DNA of 64,000 nt from Pezicula radicicola. Taxonomy: Eukaryota > Ascomycota > Leotiomycetes > Helotiales > Dermateaceae. The stretch is from the NCBI GenBank assembly GCA_003008705.1, contig PDUO01000010.1, forward strand, positions 930,001 to 994,000, in the 5' to 3' direction. Each line of letters begins with the position of its first letter. Within the stretch, counting starts at the first letter, position 1. The position numbers were made by a program, and so were the translations under genes. This document shows, one piece after another, positions 34,966 through 44,443 of the stretch. A model generated the notes under the pieces. The model did no database searches and was not told the DNA's origin. It saw only the letters and a program-made list of their open reading frames with translations.

Positions 34966-36876
34966 CTACATTCCCCTCTTCTCAGAGATCTTAGTCTCTC
35001 GTTTCGTAATATAGACCATCATATCAGTCCGGTACATAAACAACTTTGCTTCCTCTTTCCATAGCCTGTGGGGATTAAGTGGTTTCAAGTCATATTTTCT
35101 GACCATCTCAAGTACACACTTGCTCAACTCCACAAATGCAAGATGCTTACCAATACAACTAATATAGCGTTAGCATACACCCTTAAACCGGTTTCTAAAA
35201 ACAATCGCAATACTCACACTCTTGCACCATGTCCAAAACAAAATTCATAATCCTTCATTCTTTTCCTCTCATCTTCAGATGCATCTGACCATCTCTCAGG
35301 TTTGAAAGTCTCGGCATCAATACCGTAAAGGCCATGATGACGTCCCATAACCCAATTATTGATGCCAACGTTTATCTCCCCGGGCGCTTCTACACCTTTC
35401 ATAATTTCAATAGGTGGTCCTGGAGGTGTCCTACGCTCAAATGACATTGGAATAGCTGGTGAGAGACGCATAGATTCATTAATGCAGGCTTCTAGATAAT
35501 TCAGTTGCTGGGTTTCCGAAAATGCCGGTATGTCTGCGGATAAGAGACCTTGAGAGTCGAATGAATCGATTTCTGTACGAAGTTTCTCCATGGCATGTGG
35601 TGTTTGGAGAAGACAACCGATGGTGCCTATGATGCTACCTGCTGTGGAATCGCCACCTATATGTTTGTTTCAGCATCTGATTTTATTTATTTGACCTCAA
35701 ATAAATTATATTCACCGGCTATCAATGCTGACATCACTTCACCTTGTACCTGATCCCGGTGCGTAGGGTTACCGTCAGCGTCTTTGGAGTTGATGATTGC
35801 ATTAATGAGATCTCGATTGTCGCTATATTTGCTATAACGATCATCTGTTATACTTTTCGCCATCTGTAAAGACATCATAAGAAACCATAATTGAAAATAG
35901 TGTCTCTGTTTAGGTAGGAAACTAACCTTCTGTATGTAGCCAATCCCTTGATCCTCAGGCATAGGAAATAGTTTCTGGAAAACCGGATTAAACAGTATCT
36001 TTTCCACGGAGGGAATCAGACTCATAACGGCAAATAGCCCACTGACACTTTGAAATGCTTTCATGATGCCATTGATATCATCGCCGCGATCAAGGAACCC
36101 GAAAGCCTGTCCAAAAGCGAGGTCGGTGATTATGTCATTAGTAAGGAAATTAGTCCATCGGCTAAGATCGAAAGGTTTCCCACTCTCAGCTGCTCTGTCA
36201 AGACCTTGCTCCCACTTAGTGATCATTACATCAATATGTTTCTCCATCTGCAGTATAGAGCTCATTGAGTACTTTAAGCAGAAATTTAGCTTCTGAAGAA
36301 CGCATTGATTAGATTTCAAATAGGCATGTCACTTACTGCTGCAGCTACTTGACGTCTGGCTTTTTGATGTGTCTTCACATCTGTAGCAGAGAACATGGCG
36401 GGGTGCTCTGGATTCAGACCCAAAGTAGGGAACATTGGCGCAAGTGGGAAAGCTCCACGGCCTATGCCATATATGCTCTTCATCGCTACAGGATCCCAGA
36501 AAGACAGCGAATTTGGTCCATCTCGAAACACAGGCCCTTCAATAGCAGTCAGATAAGAAAGAATACAGACAGATTTTCAGATAGATTTCTTTACCGTATT
36601 TCTTGTGAGCATCAAGGTATATTCGATGTTGCTTGCCCGACGTTGCAGCTTTGAACTTCCAAAATCTGGAACAGCTTGCGAGTTTCTAATAATTTATCAG
36701 CGTCTATCGCTTTGATGTGGAAGGTCGTTAGGTCATACAGGGCCAGGAAACTTGGACAGCGGTGAGAAGAAGCTTTTGTACACAAATGAGAAAACGAAAT
36801 AAGCAAAGGTAAGGACTAGAAAGTAGGGAACGAGGGCTGGACCCTTTGTCCCTGACTGCATCTCCGTAAGGATCAT
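34966..36876 (-). CDS. Cytochrome P450 monooxygenase
   Basis: Membrane-anchored microsomal P450 of 507 residues. Exons are 36876-36739, 36655-36595, 36536-36337, 36271-35927, 35863-35716, 35656-35218 and 35158-34966 (1524 nt). An N-terminal anchor helix (YFLVLTFAYFVFSFVY) is followed by the hinge KFPGP. The I-helix oxygen motif is AGGDSTAG, the K-helix ExxR is ESMR, then FKPERW and the haem loop FGHGARVCIGK with Cys445. The intron before Cys445 splits that loop. The acceptor of exon 2 is uncertain: an upstream AG would add a family-like segment (SRFWKF) in another frame, whereas the AG used here keeps the frame. The general sequence style resembles pisatin-demethylase-like fungal P450s. Substrate unknown; no other biosynthetic genes are adjacent. 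Confidence 0.88.
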
Positions 36877-37348
36877 GTTTATAAGAGAGAATCTGATATT
36901 GATTTGGATTTTGCAAGAAAGCTATGATGCTGTGAAGTAATTTCTACGAATGTCCAAATATGATGCACCAAGAAGATAGACAACTATTGTACGTATCTGG
37001 CATAAAAAGTGTAGAAGAGGTTGTCAGGAAATATGCTCGTTATGTATGACTTTGTTTTGCCTTCCCCTTCCCCGCATCTCCAGTGGGCTATCAAACCTGC
37101 TACGCGCCAATAATTTAACTTGTTAAGGCCGAATACGAATTTGAATTCGTTACACCTTAGCAAGTACATTAAGATTCGATTTGCCGACCCCATATTCAAG
37201 GTGGCATCCAATTAATCTTTCTTAATTCTCAGAGAACTAGTTTTTTCTTAAAAGTTTCAGTATGAGTAATGCGAGCAAAGCATATGTAGGAAATTGATGT
37301 ATTCTATCTACACTGAACAAGAATAGCAAAATGCCCAGCCAGGTATGA

Positions 37349-38016
37349 GATAAGCGACGGTAAGCTACATAATTATTCTAGACACTTCACTTCATAGTCC
37401 TTATGACAACAATAGTAAAAGGGACTCTAGTATCAACTAGTGCAACGTCTTATCAGCTAATACACTGTCAAATTCGTATTTTCCATAGCATTGGCAAAGT
37501 CTTTACAGGCCAACGAATGTTGCGTATCAGGCATAAAATTACTCGGTTGTGATGGTGTATGAGTAGGCAATGCAGGTTAGAGACTTAAAGACCGGGGGCA
37601 GCATCAACCGTGCAGTATCATCCACATGCAAAAGTTTCTTCTCGCTCTTCGCTGTTCTGGCGAAAGAGCGAAGGCCGAGCAAGCTGTCAAAGATCGGATG
37701 CAGTTCTGTAGATCTCTTTTCAGTAAAATCAGATCGTTCTCCTAGAGTACCTCGCACACATGACGTACCCCATCATCATCACTACCGTCGCTAAAGCCAG
37801 TTACATAATCAAATAATTCTACTTCGTAACCAGCGACCAGCTAAATAGGCGGTTTCAGCATCTGGAGTACAACCTACTCTTTGAACTACGATTTCGATAT
37901 TTCCCATTTCCTTTCTAATGTATTCCGCAGCATTTTATTTAGCACTTCTAGACCTGCACTCGTGTAGATATAGCAAGTCCCCTACTACTTATAGCACTCT
38001 CTTACCGTCGCTTATC
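37349..38016. mobile_element. Candidate non-autonomous TIR element
   Basis: Bounded by identical 16-bp inverted repeats: GATAAGCGACGGTAAG at 37349-37364 and its reverse complement CTTACCGTCGCTTATC at 38001-38016. A further inverted partial copy, ACTACCGTCGCTAAAG, lies inside at 37781-37796. No transposase is encoded. No clean target-site duplication was found; TATG occurs on both flanks but offset by one or two bases. The AGCGACGGT core also occurs at 18004-18012. Confidence 0.45.
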
Positions 38017-38252
38017 CTATGCAGCTGTTATTTTAGGCTCTTAGAGATAAGGTATGCTATACAGTCGCAGGGTAGGGCCTAGCATTGTACGGAACATAGT
38101 TTAAATATTCAGAAAGACAAGACCCATGACTGCTAAATCTCCCAGTTGCAACAAAAGTTGAGTCTGTTTCTGGCTGATTACTTGAAACAATGTATAAATC
38201 ACAGCAACTACACGAGAGCGATCTCAAGAGCCAAAGATATCTAGATTCAAAC

Positions 38253-38284
38253 GAACCAATGAACCAATGCACCAATGAACCAAA
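38253..38284 (+). repeat. GAACCAAT tandem repeat (4 units)
   Basis: Units read GAACCAAT, GAACCAAT, GCACCAAT and GAACCAAA. This places three CCAAT pentamers exactly 8 bp apart. Confidence 0.75.
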
Positions 38285-38507
38285 TTTGTAAAGAGCACTC
38301 AATTCTGCGCAATATCTATTTAGTGCTACTGCCCCAGAAGCAATCCATTTAAAAACCAGGCAATTAAGCATCTTTTTTTCTTCGTCCGACACCTTGCCAA
38401 CCCAAGGAAAATTTGTTCTCCAGCCTCGAAATAGTTCATAGCTCTGAACTGAACACTCGAAGCAACCGTCCCCACTCACCGCTAACATCCAAGCCCCCAA
38501 ATCAAAT

Positions 38508-39215
38508 TCAAGGATTCAACATCTCATCATCACCCAGCTGAGTCCTCGCCAACTCCGCCCTACTCTCATTCTCCCGCATATAAGCATTTCCCCTCTCAAA
38601 CACTAAGCCTGGCGTTCCCATCCAACTCTCAACAGCCCCCTCAATCTCAAAGATATTTTTCGCCTTCAATCCCTCCCAAAACCTCAAAAACTCACCCTCA
38701 AACCCAATCGCCGCCAAACATTCAATAACCCATTGTTGACAATCCCTAAAATCTCCAATATCACTCAACTCCGTATTCTCAATAGTCTTCAAAGCCTGAT
38801 CTCTCTCCTTCTTGCTCATTCCAACCTTAAGAAGCACACGACCATGACAGCTTAGGTTATTAACATAAGCATCTTCGCGAGCGAGGAAGCGATATGTGTG
38901 GTTACCGGTTGGAGATGCAGGGTCGTTTGCGTTGAGAGGCCGAGAATGGATGTCATTTGGGTCGTTGAGATCTTTTGCGCGGATTCGAGTGCCTTTTGGT
39001 GCGTCGGTGAGGTATAAGACGAAGAGCCAGGGAACGCGCTTCGTAAGACCATTGCGGGTGAAGGAGAGACAGAGGTTGTAGGTGTCGGGGACGGGGATCA
39101 GTAGCTGTTTGTTGTTATGGGATGGTGGTACAGTGGCTGATGCCATTGTGGCAGATGGTGCTTCCATGAGAGTTGCCATTGCGAAAAAGGTTGTGTATGA
39201 TGAACTTGAGGACAT
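38508..39215 (-). CDS. Conserved-looking fungal protein of unknown function
   Basis: Single-exon gene of 235 residues, not recognised with certainty. After a Ser/Ala-rich N-terminus of about 30 residues it reads as a compact alpha/beta protein: YNLCLSFTRNGL, WLFVLYLTDAPKGTRIRAKDL, HTYRFLAREDAY, CHGRVLLKVGM, and CQQWVIECLAAIGF near the C-terminus. The pattern (a strand with a Cys-containing reply, RVLLKVG, then DCxxWVxEcL) resembles a family of fungal domain-of-unknown-function proteins, possibly DUF6914. That assignment is from memory of the pattern and is weak. No signal peptide or membrane helix. The clean 708-nt open frame with an ATG in normal context supports a real gene. Upstream 500 bp are shared with the 3' end of the large repetitive gene. 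Confidence 0.65.
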   Translation of the reverse strand: MSSSSSYTTFFAMATLMEAPSATMASATVPPSHNNKQLLIPVPDTYNLCLSFTRNGLTKRVPWLFVLYLTDAPKGTRIRAKDLNDPNDIHSRPLNANDPASPTGNHTYRFLAREDAYVNNLSCHGRVLLKVGMSKKERDQALKTIENTELSDIGDFRDCQQWVIECLAAIGFEGEFLRFWEGLKAKNIFEIEGAVESWMGTPGLVFERGNAYMRENESRAELARTQLGDDEMLNP

Positions 39216-39716
39216 TTTGCGGTGTGCGTGTAGGTAGAAGTTTGGTCGGATTTCTGTTGTGGTGTTCTGTTGATGGTTTGTGTTGTTGAAGAAGCCTAGC
39301 TGCGCGTGGAAGCCAATTTGATACTGGTGAGCTGAGCAACATTCACGACTATGTTGGTGAATGGTTGCCTAGGTATTTACACTATCAATCTGACGTTTGT
39401 TTTTGTGCACGACTCACTGCCGTAGGAGCTGGATTTTGCTTTAAAAAGGAAACAGATGAATCCACTCATCGATCTCGTTCCATGACGGTCTTGGCTTCAG
39501 TTGGTACAGTACCATCGGCGTCTAAGTAGTTAGTTCAGTGAGTGCTTCCAATTACAATTCCACGTGTTTCCAATTGCTCTATGTTATGTGTGAAGTAAAA
39601 CAAACTGGTTCTTATTAACATATTAAAATTTAACCGCCTGATTCTCAAGACGCCTCAAAGTTCCCTCTAATAATTTTACAAGATACATACCGGCCAAAAC
39701 CAGCTGGCGGTCAGCT
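39216..39716. other. Intergenic
   Basis: Promoter side of the 38508-39215 gene and 3' side of the large repetitive gene. No other feature seen. Confidence 0.4.
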
Positions 39717-42700
39717 TCATGCCCCCGCCCTTTCTTCAACCTTGCCCATTGTCTGCAAATCGCCCAGCAGATTGTCAAGCTGCTTGTTCAAAAAGCCTCT
39801 CCTGGTCTCCATGTCCTTCTCCTCAGGCACGCCCTCCTTTAACCAAAGAGGCTGCATCTCCTCTCCGCTCATCCTATAGATCTTACTCATACTTCCTCTC
39901 TCCCTGTCTCCGTCAACGCGGCCTTCGAGACTACCCAGACTACTAATCGTAGTTCGTCTGTCTGTGGTCCGGTTCGAAGTTGTGGTCGTGATAGAAGAGC
40001 CAGTTTCAGCGCGTGCACGCATCGAGTTCCGAGAATCAGACGATATGGAACGCCAAACAACTAGTGATGAGATGCGAGAATATATTTCCGCCTCCGAGGT
40101 AGGTATGCCACTTGGGGTGATAGGCTCAGTGATGATGCGTTGGAGCGTTTGAGGGGTTATATTGGTATCGAGGAAGACTTTGTCCTTTGGTGGGGGTGGA
40201 GGGGGTGTGTCGTCACCCAAAACATTGACCGAAGAAGCATGGTTTGAGAGTTGTCGATGCTGTTGAGGTAGTGCAGTTATGTCAGAATGATTCTCATCAT
40301 CGAGGCCATGTTTCGCAAAAAGTTTATCGATTTCATCATCGTCTGTCGGCTCATCCGCATAATCATCCTCTTGTTCTTCGTCAAGTTCAGCTGCCAATTG
40401 AGCAAGAATAGCTGCAGCTTCTGCTTTCTCATCCCTCTGGTCTTTCTCAGGCACCGGTGGTGGAAAGTCCTCCGCCTCATCTTCCATATCCAACTCAGCT
40501 GCAAGCTCAGCAAGAACCCTCGCAGCGTCCGCCTTCGCAGCCTCTTCTTCAGCTTTCTGGGCAGCTTCTGCCTGAGCAAGAACTCTCGCGGCCTCCTCTT
40601 GAGCTCTTTGATGTGCAGCTTGTGCCTGAGCGGAAACTCTCGCAGCCTCCTCCTTCGCGGCCTCCTCTTGAGCTCTTTGATACGCAGCTTTTTCCTGAGC
40701 AAGAACCCTGGCAGCCTCCCGCTGTGCAGCCTCTTCTTCGGCCTTTTTTGCAGCTTCCGCCTCAGCAAGGACCCTCATGGCCTCCTTCTTCGCAGCCTCT
40801 GCTTCAGCTCTTTGCGCAGCTTCTGCTTGAGCAAGAACCCTCGCGGCGTCCTTTTTCATAGCCTCTTCTTCAGCTCTTTGCGCAGCTTCTGCCTCAGCAA
40901 GAATGGCAGCAATCTCTGCCCTGGCAATTTCATCAGGATCTGGCTTACTTTTGGCTTTTGAAGCCATAGCCCGAGCTGCTTCCTCTTCCGCGGCCTGCAT
41001 CTCAGCAAGGATAGCTGCAATTTCTGCTTTCGCAGCCGCGTCAGCTTCAGCTGCGGATTTCTTCACTGGAGCGGCTACCACAACCTTCTTTTCCTCCACA
41101 GGGTCTGGTTTCGGGTCTGGCTCCGAACCTGAAGACATATCGGGCTCTCCTTGTTTCTCCATTGGCGGAACAAGAAACCTTGAATCTGGCGCTGCAGGAA
41201 GCGGCGCTGTGTCTTCACTCATTGAGACCTCTACCGTCGGGACAACAAGGGTTGCTGAGGAAAACAGATCTGCAGGGAGGGGCTTTCTTGATTCTTCACT
41301 TGCGGTTGCTACCATGATGTTGGAAAAATCGAAGAAACCCGCGGGTCCATTTACAGGGGCTGAATCCGTTTTAGGGGGTTCGATGGGCGTCGGTGGCTGT
41401 ATGGTTGGTTGTTTGGGTATTTGGAGTGTCTGAGATGGGGTCATGGGCTCTCTTGTAGCCATTTTTTCACGCATCCTTTGCTGCATTGGAGTCTCTTCAG
41501 TGGGGATATTAACTGTAGCATTTGCGCTGCTGCTGATGTCTTTTGGTATGGGGTATTCGTCCACTGGCTCCGTGACCGTAGGTGGTGTGGATGTTGTACC
41601 TCCAATAAATCTGGAGAAGAATCCTCCTCCTTGTGGTGCCGCAACTGGGGTGGGAGCTACAGGTATAGTTTCAGTCGGTTTGACATCGACAGGTACAGGT
41701 ACAGGATTCTTTTCGATTGGAGTAAGCCTTGCAACAGGCTCAGGCTTTGGAATTTCTGAGGTCTCAGGTGGCTTAGAGGACTCAGAAGCTGTGGTTCCGC
41801 CTCCAATAAGTCTGGAGAAGAAGCCACCCTGAGATGCTACTGCAGACACAGGAGTACTTTCAATTGGCTCTGGCTTCGGTGGTTCGAGATTTGTTTTCTG
41901 GGCAACTACAAGTGATGGCGGAGCTACAGGGGCTTGAATAGGAACAGCAATTGGCGGCTTAGCTTCAGGGATTTGAGCTGCTGTAGGCACCTCATTTGGC
42001 GTCGATGCAGTCGAACCTCCCACAAACCTGGAGAAGAACCCGCCGCCTTGCGTCACGTTAGGCTGTGGTGCCTCTGGCTCGAGTTTTGAAGTACCGACAC
42101 TAGGTATTTCTGATTTCAGCTTCTCAGCAACCACTGGCAATGAATCAGTCTGCTTCAAAGCGTTTGAAACAGGTGTTGAGACAATAGGAGATCTCGCTGC
42201 CATCCTCTCCCGCATCATCTTTTGCGCTCTTGTCTCAACAGGCGATGCACGAGCAGCTTGTGAACGAGAACTATTTGTGCTTCGAGATACAGTAGGGCTA
42301 AGAGGAGATGTCCCTATCATTGTTTTGGGCGTAGGTATGTCTAATGGGCTATCTGCTTGGGCAGAGGTTGGGCTGTCAACTAGCGTCGACGCATTAGCAC
42401 CACCCACCAATCGAGAGAAGAAACCCCCTCCCTGTGTCACTATGGGTGGAGGAGCCGGAGGTGGTGTTCTGCTCTGAATTGGCGTTGAGATTTGTGTTGG
42501 TTCTGGCTTTTGTACATCAGAAGTAGCAATAGGTGAGGGTGTAGGAACCGAAGTGGAAGCGGCGATGGGCGTTCTTGCTGCCGCTCTGGCTGCCATTCTT
42601 TCTCTCATCATCTTCTGTACTCTCGTCTCTTGAACTACTTGAGCAAAGGCAGGGACTCGAGCAGGAAGGTCTCGAGCTTGTATTGGTTCTCTCACCAAAG

Positions 42701-43637
42701 GCATGGGACTTGCTTCAACATGTGACGGGCTATCAGCAACTGATGGCTCCACAGGAGATGATAATGAAGCTACCGATCCTGTCCTAAACCTTGACAAGAG
42801 GCCCTCAGGAGCTGGCTGAGTTGGCGTGGGCTCATCTGGAACGGAAGTTGGGCTGGGTGGTGGTGGTGGCTCTGGCTTTTGCGTTATTAAAGTGGGTGGC
42901 GGTGGAGCTGGACTCGGTGCAATGGGCGTTCTTGTTGCCATTCTTGCTTCCATTCTTTCTCTCATCATTTTCTGCACTCTTGTTTCTTGAACGACAGCAC
43001 TCGCAACACGTGCCATACTTGCCATTGTTGCTACTGGTTCGCTATTCGTTTCCTCTATTGGAGAAGTGGTTGTTTCATTAGGTTTTGTAGTTTCCACTGG
43101 TGAAGGGTCAGGAGTCACCCCTCCCAGAATTCTCCCCAAGAAGCCCTGGGGAGCAGGAGCAGGTGTTGTCGTCGGCAGTGGAGCTTCTGCTTCTGGAGTT
43201 GGCAGTGAAGTTTGTGATATCTCAGGTGTTTCAGCAAGCATTTGTTGTAATCGTTGTTGTATCTCGTCAGGTGATTGGGCAACAGGAGCTTGAGCTCTCA
43301 ATAAATTGGCCCTAGAGAAAACGGGGCGCTGTGATGCTGGAGCTATATCTCGAGTTGCTACTTGAGGCCTTGCAAGATTTGCTCTGGAAAAAGCTGTCCT
43401 TGCTGGCGCTGGGTCACGAACTTGTGCTGCTGCCTGCGCTCTAATCAAATTGGCCCTAGAGAAGGGCACCCTTGGTTGTGATTGCACCGTAGCCATTTCT
43501 GCATGTTGAGGCTCAACAGGTGCTATTGAGTCTGAGTTTGCCGATGTTGTTGTGGCAGGGGGCCTCATCATAATAGGCCGAGAGATGGAGGCCGGTGCTG
43601 GTACGTGATGCCGACACTGAAAGAGCCTCTGGCTCAT
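39717..43637 (-). CDS. Large repetitive Pro/Ala-rich coiled-coil protein
   Basis: A 1306-residue protein in one 3.9-kb exon; not recognised. ATG 43637 is the first in the frame; an upstream non-ATG extension reaches 43715. Four zones are visible. (1) Residues 40-120: three copies of FSRANLxRxQ. (2) Residues 160-800: Pro/Thr/Ser-rich, probably disordered, with two interleaved motifs. One is GGFFSRLIGG-like (about five copies) and the other RVQKMMRERMAAR-like (four copies). (3) Residues 870-1120: Ala/Glu/Lys-rich heptads such as AEAAQRAEEEAAKK, a long coiled coil interrupted by VLAQ or ILAE. (4) An acidic then basic C-terminus ending in FLNKQLDNLLGDLQTMGK. No signal peptide or membrane helix. 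A scaffold or cytoskeletal adaptor role is only a guess. It could be fused by splicing to the coiled-coil ORF upstream. Confidence 0.8.
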   Translation of the reverse strand: MSQRLFQCRHHVPAPASISRPIMMRPPATTTSANSDSIAPVEPQHAEMATVQSQPRVPFSRANLIRAQAAAQVRDPAPARTAFSRANLARPQVATRDIAPASQRPVFSRANLLRAQAPVAQSPDEIQQRLQQMLAETPEISQTSLPTPEAEAPLPTTTPAPAPQGFLGRILGGVTPDPSPVETTKPNETTTSPIEETNSEPVATMASMARVASAVVQETRVQKMMRERMEARMATRTPIAPSPAPPPPTLITQKPEPPPPPSPTSVPDEPTPTQPAPEGLLSRFRTGSVASLSSPVEPSVADSPSHVEASPMPLVREPIQARDLPARVPAFAQVVQETRVQKMMRERMAARAAARTPIAASTSVPTPSPIATSDVQKPEPTQISTPIQSRTPPPAPPPIVTQGGGFFSRLVGGANASTLVDSPTSAQADSPLDIPTPKTMIGTSPLSPTVSRSTNSSRSQAARASPVETRAQKMMRERMAARSPIVSTPVSNALKQTDSLPVVAEKLKSEIPSVGTSKLEPEAPQPNVTQGGGFFSRFVGGSTASTPNEVPTAAQIPEAKPPIAVPIQAPVAPPSLVVAQKTNLEPPKPEPIESTPVSAVASQGGFFSRLIGGGTTASESSKPPETSEIPKPEPVARLTPIEKNPVPVPVDVKPTETIPVAPTPVAAPQGGGFFSRFIGGTTSTPPTVTEPVDEYPIPKDISSSANATVNIPTEETPMQQRMREKMATREPMTPSQTLQIPKQPTIQPPTPIEPPKTDSAPVNGPAGFFDFSNIMVATASEESRKPLPADLFSSATLVVPTVEVSMSEDTAPLPAAPDSRFLVPPMEKQGEPDMSSGSEPDPKPDPVEEKKVVVAAPVKKSAAEADAAAKAEIAAILAEMQAAEEEAARAMASKAKSKPDPDEIARAEIAAILAEAEAAQRAEEEAMKKDAARVLAQAEAAQRAEAEAAKKEAMRVLAEAEAAKKAEEEAAQREAARVLAQEKAAYQRAQEEAAKEEAARVSAQAQAAHQRAQEEAARVLAQAEAAQKAEEEAAKADAARVLAELAAELDMEDEAEDFPPPVPEKDQRDEKAEAAAILAQLAAELDEEQEDDYADEPTDDDEIDKLFAKHGLDDENHSDITALPQQHRQLSNHASSVNVLGDDTPPPPPPKDKVFLDTNITPQTLQRIITEPITPSGIPTSEAEIYSRISSLVVWRSISSDSRNSMRARAETGSSITTTTSNRTTDRRTTISSLGSLEGRVDGDRERGSMSKIYRMSGEEMQPLWLKEGVPEEKDMETRRGFLNKQLDNLLGDLQTMGKVEERAGA

Positions 43638-43940
43638 CAAGCCGGTGACCAGTCTTGTCAGAAGATAATGCTCTTTGGGGAACTGCCGCTTCTTCTGCTG
43701 GGACGTCCTGAACACACCGAGCTAGTGTTTCAGATTTTGTCGCATAACATGGGTCGCCGCTACCGTTTTATCCTGGGAGACACTGATGCAAGTCGCAAGC
43801 GAGATACTTGGCCAGAGTCAGGTCGAGGCGGTTATTAAAGTCGTTGGCGCAGGAGTCAGTAGTAAGTGGCTCAATCTCAACACCACACCTCACCCATCCC
43901 CTCTGAATCCGTGTCGAATCCGACACGTGATTCAGGTCAC

Positions 43941-44443
43941 CTAACGGCCGGGACTGCCGCCGTTGGGTTTGCCTCCCGCCAGGAAAGAGACCTGTCTGCC
44001 TCTGGCAGGTCTTGCAGGCATAGCAATGACCTTTGCAAAAGCCTCCATGCTGGCCTCGTGGTCTCTCACCAAGCGGTCATGTTCTCTCACTCTTTCTGCT
44101 TCAATGGTCACCATCAGTTCTTTTGACCAAAATAAATGTAGAAAATCGAAATAATACCTTGGTGCTGCCGCACTTCCTCTTGATGAATGCGCATTTCGTC
44201 TTGGTGCTTCAGAGCTTCTCCTTCATAGTACTGCTCCATCTCATACTGTTCCTGGGCAATTCGTTCTGCCTCCTCTCTCATCCTGGCCTGCGCTTCATAC
44301 ATGCGATCCTGCTCCTCAGCCATAATTTCTTGCTCTCTCGCTCGCGCTTCTGCTTGTCTCTCCCACTCAAGCATCTTGGGGGTCATCGTCCCCTTGACCG
44401 GCCCAGTAAATCCGTTTGCTCCATTTGCTCCATTTGCCGCCAT
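43941..44443 (-). CDS. Small Glu/Arg-rich coiled-coil protein
   Basis: A 154-residue protein: exon 1 44443-44158, exon 2 44119-43941, with a very short 38-bp intron (GTATTA donor, AAAAG acceptor). After a Gly/Asn-rich start it is a continuous charged helix with heptads (EWERQAEARAREQEIM, then RMREEAERIAQEQYEM and EAERVREHDRLVRDHE). It ends in a basic RPARGRQVSF tail. No family recognised. It lies 303 bp upstream of the large repetitive gene on the same strand. It may be that gene's 5' end if an intron removes its TAG, so the two-gene model is provisional. Confidence 0.6.

Larger units (their letters stand above)
36877..38507. other. Intergenic with inverted-repeat element
   Basis: No intact gene recognised. 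Contains the 668-bp TIR element (37349-38016) and a four-unit 8-bp tandem repeat (38253-38284), listed separately. The minus-strand frame at 38057-38500 is not protein-like. Confidence 0.4.

Noticed and set aside
37539..37794. Open frames on both strands inside the TIR element
   Set aside because: One phrase looked protein-like (KKLLHVDDTARL) but no family could be tied to it and the flanks are full of stops.
38057..38500. Minus-strand 147-aa open frame
   Set aside because: Trp/Ser-rich random-looking product that includes the CCAAT tandem repeat; not protein-like.
40287..43315. Several long plus-strand open frames (up to 224 aa)
   Set aside because: Antisense or frame shadows of the 1306-residue repetitive gene, created by its biased codon pattern.
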